Origin: Hetaerina americana
Lineage: Eukaryota > Arthropoda > Insecta > Odonata > Calopterygidae
Length of the DNA stretch: 64,000 nucleotides
Direction: 5' to 3'
NCBI GenBank assembly: GCA_022747635.1
Contig: JAKTNV010000075.1
Coordinates: 620,001 to 684,000 of the forward strand
Numbering within the stretch: the first letter of the stretch is position 1; each line of letters opens with the position of its first letter. Shown here in pieces: positions 1 to 10,263 of the stretch. Both the position numbers and the translations under genes were made by a program. Under the pieces are notes generated by a model. That model had not been told where the DNA came from. It ran no database searches and worked only from the letters and a program-made list of their open reading frames with translations.

Positions 1-2275
1 GAGTCGACACCTGCTCTCCGACGCTCAGTGCGGCTTTCGGCGTGGCAGGTCCACGACAGACCATCTGGTGCGCACTGAGAACTTCATCCAGGAAGCCTTT
101 CTCCACCGTCAACACGTCATAGCAGTCTTCTTCGACCTGGAGAAGGCCTATGATAGTGTGTGGAGATGGAGAATCCTCAACACGCTCCACAAGTGGGGAT
201 TTAGAGGCAACATGGCCCTATTTATCAGAAATTTTTTAACTAACCGCCTTTTTAAAGTAAGGACTGGGAAGCACTTATCCCGATCTTTTACACAGGAGAA
301 CGGGGTACCCCAGGGTTCAGTACTGAGCGTGACGTTATTTGCCATCGCCATCAACGACGTGGTGGAATGCATCAATGCCCCGGTGATGGCATCGCTCTAT
401 GTGGACGACCTAGCCATATTTTGCCGGTCGACACGACTGCCAAACGCTTCCAGGCAAGCCCAGGTGACTCTAAACAAACTGGGAGAGTGGTCGCGAAAGA
501 ACGGATTTCGTTTCTCCATGGAGAAAACGAAATGCGTGCACTTTCACCGTGTTCGCGGTTACCACGTTACCCCGACCCTAACCCTGTTGGGTAGGATTCT
601 TCCATTTGTGGAGTCCGTCCGCTTTCTCGGCATGATCCTGGACCAAAAGCTGAACTGGCGGGAGCATATCCGCGTGTTACGCGAGAGGTGTCGCCAAACC
701 CTCAACGTTTTAAAGTTTTTAACTCACTCCACTTGGGGAGCAGACCGCACCACCATGCTTTTATTGTACAGAGGCTTGGTGCGATCCAAATTGGACTATG
801 GTTCCATAGTTTATTCCTCAGGACGAGAGTCTTACTTGAGACCACTCACATGTGTCCACAATGCTGGGATACGGTTGGCCACCGGGGCATTTAGAACAAG
901 CCCAGTCCCAAGCCTACTTGCAGACGCAGGGGAGCCTCCGTTGGAAACCCGCAGGATGATTTTAATGGGCAACTATGCCTGTAAAATTTTATCAGAGACA
1001 ATCCACCCTTGTTTTAACATAGTTTTTAACCAACGGTTTTTAGACTTATTTAACAGGCGGAGAAGGGCAACTAGACCCTTTGCCGTTCGTTTTAATGATT
1101 TTATTAATGAGGTAAATTTTACATTTCCTCAAATATGCCCCGTCTCCTATGCTAAGTATCCGCCTTGGTTAACACCAATGCCGGATATTAAACTCATTGC
1201 CAGTGCACGCCGCAAAGCCAAAACGACCGATTCCGAATACCAGCAGCTCTTCAGTGCCGTCCTCAGCTCACTTTCTGACTTTGTCCCAGTCTACACTGAC
1301 GGGTCAAAGTCAGAATCTGCGTGTGCCTATGCAGTCGTGTCCCACTACCATGGAGTCGTGAGGAAAAAACTGCACACTTCTTGCAGCATTTTTACAGCCG
1401 AGCTGTCAGCCATAAGGACGGCCCTAGGAGAAATAAAAGAAAGCAATGGCTCTTTCCTCATCTGCACCGACTCGTTGAGCGCCCTAAAATCTTTATCGGT
1501 CTTTGCACCTGTGCACCCGATAGTCCAGGAGATCCATTATACCCTGTTGTCCCTTCAGAGAAAGGGGAACAGGGTCTCCTTTATATGGACTCCTGGTCAC
1601 GTCGGCATAAGAGGCAACGAAAAAGCTGACCAGGCAGCGAAGGATGCCCTTCGACAGCCCGAGACCGACTCCACCTTGGTCCCAATGGAGGACGTGAAGG
1701 CCGCCTTGCGGAATTCGGTCCTGCATCAGTGGAAGGAGACTTGGCAGTCTCTGCAAAATAATAAACTCAGGGCAATAAAACCGGTCGTTTCACCATGGTC
1801 CTCTTCCATCCGGAACATTCGGAGGGAAGAGGTCATGATTACGCGCCTGAGAATAGGACACTCTGCCCTCACTCATTCGTACCTCTTTGCGGAGGTAAAA
1901 GAACAGCCCCGCTGCAATGAGTGTTTCCAACCCCTTACGATAAAACATATCCTGACGGAATGTACAAGATACCAAAGGGCCAGAGACATGTTGAAGATAA
2001 GGGGAGACTTAAAAAATATTTTAGGGGATGACTCTGGGTCTATTAACCGAGTCCTAAGTTTTTTAAGGTCAACCGGTTTAATGGGGCAGCTTTAGCTTTG
2101 GAGCTCATAATTTTAATGCTTTTGATTTTAACAATTATTTATTTATTTATATTTAACCGTATTTATTTATTTATTTATTATTCCTAAGTAAAAAGGAATT
2201 TTAGTATTATATTTAATGAGTGGTGCAAAATGACCTTAGCTGTCGACGCACCCTAAAACCCAAAACTACTACTAC
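1..2275 (+). mobile_element. I-like non-LTR retrotransposon copy A, 3' part
   Basis: The window opens inside this element. It carries the reverse transcriptase (RT), RNase H and C-terminal Cys-His part of ORF2, then a 180-nt AT-rich 3' UTR with ATTTA runs and a short (ACT)n tail near 2264-2276. The same family occurs at 2276-3115, 12991-15600/21340-22066 and 15601-21339. An RNase H domain after the RT is typical of I-clade elements and absent from most Jockey elements. Its 5' half lies outside the window. Confidence 0.85.
2..2095 (+). CDS. ORF2 (RT-RNase H) of I-like element, partial
   Basis: The frame is open from the first bases of the window, so the start is upstream. In order it encodes RT fingers ([14 protein letters not shown]), the palm motif FFDLEKAYDSVW, GVPQGSVLS, the catalytic YVDD box near 398-409, then an RNase H domain (VYTDGSK near 1290, FTAELSAI, ICTDSLSAL, WTPGHVGIRGNEKADQAAK) with the D-E-D-D residues visible. 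It ends in a Cys-His cluster (CNECFQPL...HILTEC) as in other I-clade proteins. The product makes cDNA at a nicked target and removes RNA from the hybrid. No stop or frameshift is seen, unlike the copy at 17442-21142. The endonuclease part cannot be seen here. Confidence 0.88.
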   Translation, partial: SRHLLSDAQCGFRRGRSTTDHLVRTENFIQEAFLHRQHVIAVFFDLEKAYDSVWRWRILNTLHKWGFRGNMALFIRNFLTNRLFKVRTGKHLSRSFTQENGVPQGSVLSVTLFAIAINDVVECINAPVMASLYVDDLAIFCRSTRLPNASRQAQVTLNKLGEWSRKNGFRFSMEKTKCVHFHRVRGYHVTPTLTLLGRILPFVESVRFLGMILDQKLNWREHIRVLRERCRQTLNVLKFLTHSTWGADRTTMLLLYRGLVRSKLDYGSIVYSSGRESYLRPLTCVHNAGIRLATGAFRTSPVPSLLADAGEPPLETRRMILMGNYACKILSETIHPCFNIVFNQRFLDLFNRRRRATRPFAVRFNDFINEVNFTFPQICPVSYAKYPPWLTPMPDIKLIASARRKAKTTDSEYQQLFSAVLSSLSDFVPVYTDGSKSESACAYAVVSHYHGVVRKKLHTSCSIFTAELSAIRTALGEIKESNGSFLICTDSLSALKSLSVFAPVHPIVQEIHYTLLSLQRKGNRVSFIWTPGHVGIRGNEKADQAAKDALRQPETDSTLVPMEDVKAALRNSVLHQWKETWQSLQNNKLRAIKPVVSPWSSSIRNIRREEVMITRLRIGHSALTHSYLFAEVKEQPRCNECFQPLTIKHILTECTRYQRARDMLKIRGDLKNILGDDSGSINRVLSFLRSTGLMGQL

Positions 2276-2920
2276 TCTTTCCTCATCTGCACAGACTCGT
2301 TGAGCGCCCTGAAATCTTTATCGGTCTTTGCACCTGTGCACCCGATAGTCCAGGAGATCCATTATACCCTGTTGTCCCTTCAGAGAAAGGGGAACAGGGT
2401 CTTCTTAATATGGACTCCCGGTCACGTCGGCATAAAAGGTAACGAAAAAGCTGACCAGGCAGCGAAGGATGCCCTTCGACAACCCGAGACCGACTCCACC
2501 TTGGTTCCAATGGAGGACGTAAAGTCCGCCTTGCGGAACTTGGTCCTGCATCAGTGGAAGGAGACTTGGCGGTCTCTGCAAAATAATAAACTCAGGGCAA
2601 TAAAACCGGTCGTTTCACCATGGTCCTCTTCCATCCGGAAAATTCGGAGGGAAGAGGTCATGATTACGCGCCAAAGAATAGGACACTCTGCCCTCACTCA
2701 TTCGTACCTCTTTGCGGAGGTAAAAGAACAGCCCCGCTGCAATGAGTGTTTCCAACCCCTGACGATAAAACATATCCTGACGGAATGTACAACATACCAA
2801 AGGGCCAGAGACATGTTGAAGATAAGGGGAGACTTAAGAAATATTTTAGGGGATGACTCTGGGTCTTTAAACAGAGTCTTAAGTTTTTTAAGGTATACTG
2901 GTTTAATGGGGCAGTTTTAG
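2276..2920 (+). pseudogene. ORF2 C-terminal fragment (RNase H end) of I-like copy A2
   Basis: The frame is open but has no start codon of its own. It encodes the last part of RNase H (DSLSALKS, WTPGHVGIKGNEKADQAAK) and the C-terminal Cys-His cluster (CNECFQPL...HILTEC). The RT and the first RNase H aspartate are missing, so it cannot be active. It is close to 1450-2095 of copy A, with scattered substitutions. 5' truncation is the usual outcome of incomplete target-primed reverse transcription. Confidence 0.8.
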
Positions 2921-3115
2921 CTTTGGAGCTCATAATTTTAATGCTTTTGATTTTAGCATTTTCCTTTTTTTTTGTGTATATTATTTATTTATATATTTAT
3001 TCGTATTTATTTGTTTACTTATTCCTAGTTTAAAAGTAACATAAGTTTTACGTTATGACAGTGGTGCAAAATGACCATAGCTGTCGACGCACCCTACAAA
3101 CTCCTAAAACTACTA
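2276..3115 (+). mobile_element. I-like element copy A2, 5'-truncated
   Basis: This is a short copy of the same family, starting within the RNase H coding region directly after the (ACT)n tail of copy A. It ends with its own 3' UTR and an ACTACTAC tail at about 3107-3116. It abuts Jockey-like ORF2 sequence on the minus strand, so the A/A2 pair appears to have landed inside that ORF. Confidence 0.8.
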
Positions 3116-3475
3116 CCATGGTTTTGCCGGAGGATAGTAAATCGATGACACTTTAATACATCCTTCCCTCGTTTTGATGTCCGCCGAGCAGGCTTCAGCA
3201 TGCGGGTGAGTAAAGGTCCTGCACGCTCGATGCTCTACACTTTGGTGAACCAATAACGCCACTCCTCCTGATGGGATCAACTGACGGCGAGCATCCCGAT
3301 CGGCCCGATAGATGGACCATCCCTGAATCTTCCAGTTGTCAACTGGTCGGAGGTGGGTTTCATTGACGGCAGCGATTTTGGCGTTTCTGTCCTGTAGGAA
3401 CGCTCGGAATTCCTCCCGACGACGGAGGATCCCATTGGCGTTCCACTGGGTGAGCACCAATGGGCCCTTAGCCAT
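3116..3475 (-). pseudogene. ORF2 N-terminus (endonuclease) of HJ-1 copy B, interrupted
   Basis: It begins at the ATG on 3475-3473 and encodes the start of an apurinic-like endonuclease: LTQWNANGILRRREEF, the catalytic ETHLRP and SSIYYPPAKPW. It then runs into the (ACT)n tail of the I-like copy and stops. The homologous ORF at 49886 continues through the whole endonuclease and RT. ORF2 overlaps the ORF1 stop by 8 nt, the same layout as in the related element. It cannot make a functional protein as it stands. Confidence 0.78.
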
Positions 3476-5196
3476 GATGGTTCACGGTGGACCTCGTGCT
3501 CGCTAGCCCCTCCAGGACGGTGAGGAGAAGTTGTCCCTCCCTCGAGGTAACGTATCTTCGAAGCGTTTTGCAGATGATAGCTATGGTTTCCCATAGCTCC
3601 CTATCGTCCTCTCCTTTCGCAGTCACCACTTCCTTATCAGGCGCAGTAGCTGGTTTCACAGGTTCTCGTGTCCCTCTTCTCCACTACAGAAGGTGGAAGC
3701 GTGGTGATTTCCTCCTCTTGGGGAGGATTTAGGGGAAGGGGTTTTGTGGTACCCTTCTTCTTTTTCTTCGCCTTCTTCTCCTGGTCAGGTTCTACCGCTG
3801 CGACGGCTTGGTTAGGAGGTTCTTTTTCTTCCCCCCTGCTTTCCTCTTCTCTCGGAGGTGGGGAGGTGACGTCGCCTTTTTCCCTGGTTTCTGCGGTGTC
3901 GATGGCAACTTCTTCCCGTCTCAGCATCGAGGAAAAGGTGACTGTTGCAGTCACCGGCCGCCCGGGTGCTGTGACTTTGGGAGGAGTCACTAGTTTCGGC
4001 TTCCAGGTGGTGCTCCGGATTTGCGCCGGCGCTTTTCCTGGTAGTCGGTGGCGTTGCTGGGCCTCCAAAAATGTGGGGCATTTCCTCGATACTGCTGCAT
4101 GTTCGCCTCCGCAGTTGACGCATGTCGCTGCATCAGACCGCGTCCTCTTGCACGCTTCAATGTGCTGCGAGCCTGCACAGCGAAAGCATCGTGGCGCGCA
4201 CCTGCAAGCGACTGCAATGTGCCCAAATCGGAGACAGTTTAGGCACTGCGTCGGGCCGCTCTCTCCACGGAATGCTTCCACCTGCACCCGACAGTGAAGG
4301 ATCTTCTTGATGTCGAATGCATTCACTGCCCTTGGAGTCTTGATGAGGTTGCAGATGCGTCGATCAATGGGAACTGGTATTCCGGCCTCCATGACAGTCA
4401 TCTGCCTGACGCTCCGTACCTCGTAGCCAAGTTTTACGAGGGCATTTGTAACCTCGCTTGTAGGGATCCAAAGGGAGATACCTTTAATCAGGTATCTGAC
4501 ACCCGGGATTCCGTCAATCGGGTGCGTGTGAAATTGAATATTCAAATTCCCCAGAAGATCCACCGCTGCCTTGTGATCCGCTATTGATTCAACCAAAAGG
4601 TGAGTAGAGGCACGTCTGGCCTCCAGCTCGAACGCCTTTCCGATCTTCTCCTCAAGAGCGGTAATGACCTCGCTAATCCCAGTTACACCGTATATGACGA
4701 TGGCAGGGACGCAAGGTTTCTTCGGGCGATCTTCAATATCGGCTTCGCAGGTGGCAGGTGTCGGCGAGCTAGGAGCTGTCCTCTTCTTCTTCGCCTTCGA
4801 GACGACCGTAAACCCGTCGCCGCCAGCCTCGTCTGACGAAAGCGCCGGTTCAGCGCCATCATCCATCGCTCCAGAAGTTGTCTCCTTAGGTTTAAGGGAA
4901 GGATTTCCAGAAACCCTCAGCTTAATTTCAGCGGTCGTTGTCTCCTCCATGGCGGAGGTGGTGGTCTCATGGCCCCATGAAGGACCATTCGTCTCAGGAA
5001 CTTGCGTCGTCAGTTCGGGTGGATCTGGAGGTGCCGCAGTTGATGTTTCCGAAGAAAATATCGTCAGCAGTCCAGCAGGCGTGATTTTCCCAAAGGATGG
5101 GGGGCTTTCGCCCAAAGAGGACGAACGCCTGTGTCCGGACATCTTCCCCTCGAACACAGGGAGAAGATTCCCCTTAACCTCGAAAGGAAACGGCAA
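3468..5196 (-). pseudogene. ORF1 (gag-like, zinc knuckle) of HJ-1 copy B, frameshifted
   Basis: The main frame runs from 5196 to 3637 (519 codons). An acidic/lysine-rich N-terminus with DGFTVVSKAKKKR is followed by the Jockey-type RNA-binding fold (PAIVIYGVTGISEVI ... GVRYLIKGISLW) and three CCHC-type knuckles (CLNCLRFGHIAVAC, CFRCAGSQHIEAC, CVNCGGEHAAVSRKC). The expected C-terminus (ELWETIAIICKTLRRYVTSREGQLLL) lies in another frame at 3659-3468, so a frameshift falls near 3650. ORF1 proteins of this type coat the element RNA. The protein could start at 5196 or at the ATG at 5142. Confidence 0.78.
4971..4986 (-). other. Histone-like stem-loop in HJ-1 copy B ORF1
   Basis: Read on the minus strand as GGTCCTTCATGGGGCC, it folds as a 6-bp stem with two U-G wobbles and a 4-nt loop, the geometry of histone mRNA 3' stem-loops. 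It lies near codon 70 of ORF1. The loop does not match the UNUN histone consensus, so this is the weakest of the set. Confidence 0.4.
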
Positions 5197-5290
5197 TTCA
5201 CTCGATCAGGTTTGCTCTGCTCCAAGAAGGTTCCGCTCAAAGCTCCAGTCCTCAGTCTCCAGTAGTGAGTAGTCTCGTCTAGTCAAGAAA

Positions 5291-5689
5291 ATTGCGTGAA
5301 GCGCTCCGCTAGATTACTTAACTATCGTACCGGTTTGGAGCATACGAGCGGGAAGTTTTGAATACGATTACGCCGTGAGGCGGCACGTGAAGTAAGGGGA
5401 AATTAGAATTTTAATAAACAATTATAAAAACAAAAAAACAGGCACTAATCGGTCGCTGCGGAAGGTGGTGAGGCGGCCTTTCCGAAATGGCGGGAGAAAA
5501 TGAGATCGGGGCGGAGAAATACTGATTTCTTAACCCACAAATGCGCAAGGCCGTGAAGCGGTTACAACTAGGAAGAAACATGATATTTAAAATTAACAGA
5601 AATAGGAAAGACTCATAGAAGAGTAATATCTTTAGGCAGTGTGTACTTTTTTTTTCGTGGGGGGGGATAATCCCAGATATTTCGTAGGA
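5291..5689. other. Unassigned spacer with H1-promoter-like motif
   Basis: No gene was seen. On the minus strand, 5340-5320 reads like the 23-nt motif found upstream of both H1 genes, with a few mismatches (GGTACGATAG is conserved). This suggests that copy B sits next to a decayed H1 promoter. The rest is AT-rich, with a T-run and G-run at 5648-5667. Confidence 0.4.
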
Positions 5690-6606
5690 GAAGACGACGT
5701 CCTTCACCATCCGTGGGCTGTCGCCGCGGCAAACAAGCGAGGATCTCCTCGAAGATTTACGCGCCCTAGACATCGACGCCCGTCTCTGCCGCCAGTTGAC
5801 AGCAGAGGGAAAGCCGATCGGCGTGTTCGTGGTCGCCGTCTTCCTCTCAGACAAGTGGACGATGCAGGCGATGAAGGCACTGCGATACGTTGGAAACAGC
5901 GTCATCGCGGGGCGTCTGTACGAGTATAGATACCCTCAGCTGTGCCACCGATGCTCCCGTTTCGGCCACGGTTCCTTGTTTTGCACGGCGTCACCCCGCT
6001 CTCCTTTCTGCTCCGGAGGGCACTCCCTTCAGGATTCCCAAGGGACACCCCAGAGAAATGCCCGAGATGCAACGGCGGGCACGCAGCTTTTTCGCCACTG
6101 CGCGAAAAATGGCTCGCAGAGGAGCGCCGAGAGCAAAACCGGGGAAGAAGCGTCGCGGCCGTCGGGGGAAAGGAGCAGCCAACGCACCGGTCGCAGCGCA
6201 GAAGAAGCCCGTGGCTACTGCCCCAGCTGCGAGTATTCCCGCAGGGGTCCTGGGGATGAGGAATGCATGGAATTGCGGAAATGCATTAATCGGTCCAGCA
6301 CCTCAGAAGACCGTTCCGCGTCAGCGCCTCGGAATTAATTTTTCGACGCTTCCGACGCCGGCTCCGACCCGTACCGAGACGGCCGCATCCATGCGAATCC
6401 CCATTAGAGAACGCCGGCGTCTCGAAAGGAATTCGCAGCCACAGTCTTCGGCTCTTTTGGGGCCACTTCGGACTTCGTCGCCGCCGACGAACACTTCTGA
6501 GTGTCCTCGGGACGCTCGCTTCCATCTCGGGTGCCCTACAATCGCAGCTACAGGTCCTCGGCGACGCTCCAGCAGTCCGGCTCTTCTCACCGCCCGCCAT
6601 GGATAA
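5690..6606 (+). pseudogene. ORF1 fragment of JK copy C
   Basis: This is the remnant of a Jockey-type ORF1. The RNA-binding fold tail (EGKPIGVFVVAVFLSDKW ... ALRYVGNSVIAGRLYEYR) and the first knuckle (CHRCSRFGHGSLFC) are in one frame, and the proline/arginine-rich C-terminal part is in another. Compared with 61401-62900 it lacks the N-terminal half and is frameshifted inside the knuckles. The last codons and TAA overlap the ORF2 ATG by 8 nt. A degenerate hairpin at 6450-6464 sits where the intact copy has its histone-like stem-loop. Confidence 0.7.
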
Positions 6607-9362
6607 TCCACTTCCAAGACGACGGAACATCGTCATCGCGTCCTGGAATGTAGGAGGCGCCATGGCAAGGAAGACCCCGGAGCTTCTCGCATTTCTGTCT
6701 CGACAGACATGCGAGATTGCTCTGCTCCAAGAGACGCACCTGACACCGAGGGACCGCTGGAGTGTACCGGAATACCGCGTCTTCAGGGACGACCGGAGGC
6801 ATCGTGGAGGAGGAACTGCAATCCTGGTAGCTACCCACCTGCGTGCGCAGCGGTTTACGTGGCCGAGCTTCAAATCGACGGAGGCCACAGCGATAGATCT
6901 GGAGTGCGGCGAAGGTCCTCTTCGCCTCGCTTCAGTCTACATCAAGCCGAAGGCGATGCTTCGCACAGAAGAACTCGCGGCAATATTCGCGGGATCCTTT
7001 CCCACGATAGCCGCTCGGGATTTCAATGCGAAGCACGCGGATTGGCATTCCCGGATTGAGAACGCCCGAGGAATTCATCCGCGTTAGTGGACTTCCGTCG
7101 AGGGACTCGCCGTCATCGGTCCGCGCACGCCGTCTCATTTCTCTGCCCACGGAACGAGCGACGTGCTGGACAAAGCCGTGCACGCAGGATTGCCGACGGC
7201 GCTCTCTCCGAGAGTGCATCACGCACTGGATAGCGACCACTTGCCAGTTCTCTTCCAGCTAGCGAGGCGCCCGCTGGAGACACCGAGGACATTCCGGGAC
7301 TACGCTGCTGCCGACTGGGATCTCTTCCGGATGAAGGTCACGGAGAAATTCGGGAACATGCCGCTTCCCCCGTCTGTCGGCTCTCCTGATGAAATCGACC
7401 GTGAGGTCGATATTCTGACGGAATCCGTGCAGTCGGCGACGGCGACATCAATTCCCGAGCGCCCAGCTCGGGAATGGAACCATCTGGCGCTCCCGAGGGC
7501 GATCCGCGACCAAATCCGGGAGAAAAATCGGCTCCGACACAGTTACCAGAGATCCCGCTGCCCGGAGGAGAAATCCCGCCTCAACGCTGCCTAGCACAGT
7601 ATCCGGGACGCCATCGCCACATTGAGGGCCGAAATCTCGGAAATATGGTTTCCTCCTTTTCCCCAGAAGACGGATCCTTGTGCCGAATGGCAAGAAATCT
7701 CCAGGGGGAGTACCGCGAGGAGGCTCCGCTGAGGACACCGGCTAAGATGCTGCGCTCGCCGGAGGAGAAGGCATCGGGGATGGCCGCCCACCTAGAGGAC
7801 GTCTTCGCTCCTGCCGATGGAGACGAAGACCTACCCGATCCCCTGCTGTCAGCTGTGAAGCCGCCAAGGACGCCACACCACGTCCGTGACCACGGAGAGA
7901 TGCCGCCGACCATCGACGAGACGGACCTTTGAGGGGCCATACGAGCTTTAAATCCTCGTAAGGCGCCCGGACCGGACGGGATTGCGAACGCAGTCATCGC
8001 CCAGATTCCGGTTTCCCTCGCTACCATGGTTCTTTGCATCTTCAACGCGTGTCTCGCCATCGGGTACTTCCCATCCCGGTGGAAGGAGGCCCGCGTTGTA
8101 TGCATTCGGAAAGCGGGGAAATCGCCATCGCCGGCGAACTTTCGTCCAATCTCGTTGCTTGACGGCTTGGGAAAGCTGTTCGAGCGGGTCCTTCTTCGTC
8201 ACCTCGTCATCATCGCAGAGGAGCTGAACGTCCTGCCAGAGCACCAATTCGGCTTCCGCAGCGAGCACTCCACGACGCACCAGGTCGCCCGTCTGCTGAA
8301 CTTCGTCACTGAAGGTTTCAACCGACGGCATTCCACCGCCGGCGCCTTCTTTGACGTCAGCAAGGCTTTCGATCGGGTGTGGCACGAGGGATTGCTGTGG
8401 AATCTTGAGTGCTTCGGCTTTCCATGATGGTGGACGAGGATAGCGGCATCTTGGCTTCGGGACGAACCTTTCGTGTAAGCTGGGGTGACGCAACATCGGA
8501 GAAGCGGAAAATTAGAGCAGGCGTTCCGCAAGGGAGTTTGCTCTCGCCACTTCTCTTCAACATCTTCACCCCGGATATACCAGCGGACCACGGAAGAACG
8601 TTCTCGTCGCAACGTACGCGGACGACACGGCGATCTTGGCAAGATCCTGCAGACAGCACCTGGCAGCGAAGTATCTCCAGACGGCGGTAGATGCCCTTGC
8701 CAACTTGTATTCCTGCTGGAGAGTCGGTGTCAACGAGAAGAAAACCCACGCGATCGTCTTTTCCAAGGGACCGAAGGAGCCCGGCGAAATACTCGTCGGA
8801 GTGACGGAAGTTCCTTGGAAGAGATCCGTTCTCTACCTGGGCGTACTTCTCGACAAGCGCCTCAACATGGTGAACCACGCTAGGAGAGCATCGGGAATTG
8901 CGGCATATTCTCGCGCCCATCCTCGGACATCCGTGTCTTCCTCTCCGTCAGCGACTTCAACTATTCACGGCGGTTCTTCGCCCGATTCTCACTTACGCTA
9001 CACCTGCATGGTGTGGCGTAATGTGCAAGAAGGCGAGAGCCATCCTTTGCACCGCGGATAGGAAGCACCTGAGAGTGACGCTGCGCCTTGGCTGGACCCA
9101 TGGGAACGACGCGCTTTGGGAGATCGCCAACCTTCCACCGCTGGATGCTGTCCTTCGCGCCCAGACCGACTCCTTCCGGAAACGAACAGCAGCTTCATCT
9201 CACGGGGAAATCCGCAGCATCACCGATGCTGTGGTGCTCCCGTGGGATAAGCACCCGCGACCACGCGCGGGCACCGGCAACGAGGAAGACCAGCCGCCGG
9301 CGAAACGCAGAAAGTCCAACGGCCATTTCGGAGCCATGTGCTCCGAAATGGTACGACAGTGA
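6599..9362 (+). pseudogene. ORF2 (endonuclease-RT) of JK copy C, multiply broken
   Basis: It starts at ATG 6599 with the endonuclease core (ASWNVGGAMARKTPELLAF, LLQETHLTP, RDFNAKHADW). It is stopped at 7087, resumes in other frames (7163-7594, ALDSDHLPVLF), then gives RT blocks RKAPGPDGIAN, ANFRPISLLDGLGKLFERV, FFDVSKAFDRVW (to 8427), AGVPQGSLLSPLLF and YADDTA near 8614. The connection and C-terminal region run to 9362. At least five frame changes or stops separate these blocks, so no active protein is possible. It is homologous to the ORF2 that starts at 62893. Confidence 0.8.
9339..9359 (+). other. H1-motif-like sequence at the 3' end of JK copy C
   Basis: TGCTCCGAAATGGTACGA followed by CAG matches the motif upstream of both H1 genes (33250-33272, 47890-47912) at all but one position. 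Here it also forms the right arm of a 12-bp hairpin with GCCATTTCGGAGC at 9322-9334. Confidence 0.55.
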
Positions 9363-9861
9363 CGGAGTCCTTCGGACACTTCATCTTTTCGGCCTTTTCG
9401 GGTATTTTTGCCTGAAAAGGTTCGATATTGACGGAGTCCCTTAGGATTCCGGGCGTTTCGCCGAGAGTAACACCGCTGAAGAGCAGAGATCCTGGGCAGC
9501 GGAAGGAGCCGGCGTGGAGAGCCGGTCATACATCGTGTTGGTCACACACTGATGTGCTAGTGTATGACTGTTTTGTATTGGTTAGATTTATCGGAAACCT
9601 TAGCGTGGGGACTCACCCAGTTCACCGGTGAGCACCCAGGGGGCGCTTCACCGGATAGTCGAAATGAGGCGACCGATTTAATTTTGATGAGGCGCAGAGC
9701 GCCACCCGGGAATGTGAAAGTGGTGGTTAGTTAGCCACTCCTCCCGGGTGCCCTGCAACCTGGGCTTTACCACCCACTGTCTGTGTGGCTGCTGTTTTCT
9801 TTCTTGAAGTAATCGAACAGTGTTACTTGAAAAAAGCGATGATTGCCACTCCTTTTTCAGT
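9363..9861. other. Unassigned spacer with perfect 9-bp inverted repeat
   Basis: No gene was seen. It may include the 3' UTR of copy C. CACCCGGGA (9703-9711) and TCCCGGGTG (9742-9750) form a perfect 9-bp inverted repeat, with a further GTGG/CCAC pairing inside, so the stretch can fold into a strong hairpin. Purpose unknown. Confidence 0.5.
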
Positions 9862-9875
9862 TTGTGTTAAAGGTT

Positions 9876-9881
9876 TTTATT
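9876..9881 (-). promoter_or_regulatory. Possible polyadenylation signal of element D
   Basis: AATAAA on the minus strand, close to the inferred 3' end of element D and about 380 nt beyond the last coding frame. Confidence 0.35.
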
Positions 9882-10263
9882 CCCGTAAGAACTGTACAAG
9901 AGATATATAGAATATATGGTGGAAACATAACAAAAACAATACGGAAACCCCGTTTTAGGATAGACTCCCCTTCGGGGTGGAAAAAAATAAATAAGGAAAG
10001 GCTACAAAGATGGTAGCGTTTGCGGAAAACCTTTCTTTTCTTTTCAGTGGGAGCGGTATTGGCCCGGCATTCACCCAAGGGTGGAGGGAAACCCGTAAAA
10101 CCTCCGCCAGACCACCGAAGAAGAGATATTGAAAATTAAGAGGGTAGAAGGATTACGGGAACACAAAAGTATTATAGAATATATGGACGATAAAATCAAT
10201 AATGTAATGAACAATATTGATAGTCCTTGCTAAAAGTTCACTGGAAAAATCAATAATACGTTT

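Larger units (their letters stand above)
3116..5290 (-). mobile_element. Jockey-like element, family HJ-1, copy B (broken)
   Basis: Minus-strand element with a gag-like ORF1 (5196-3468) and the first 120 codons of ORF2 (3475-3116). ORF2 is cut by the I-like copies at 3115, so the rest is probably left of the window. Its proteins match those of the element at 47946-52760 (same openings, knuckle spacing and ORF overlap), so I place both in one family. The 5' end is estimated from where similarity to a 5' UTR stops. Confidence 0.75.
5690..9362 (+). mobile_element. Jockey-like element, family JK, copy C (decayed)
   Basis: A plus-strand remnant carrying the distal ORF1 and nearly all of ORF2, with many frameshifts and stops. 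Its coding parts match the element that begins near 61.2 kb. The 5' part of ORF1 is missing, so the copy is 5'-truncated. The 3' limit is uncertain, and the ORF2 stop is at 9360-9362. Confidence 0.75.
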
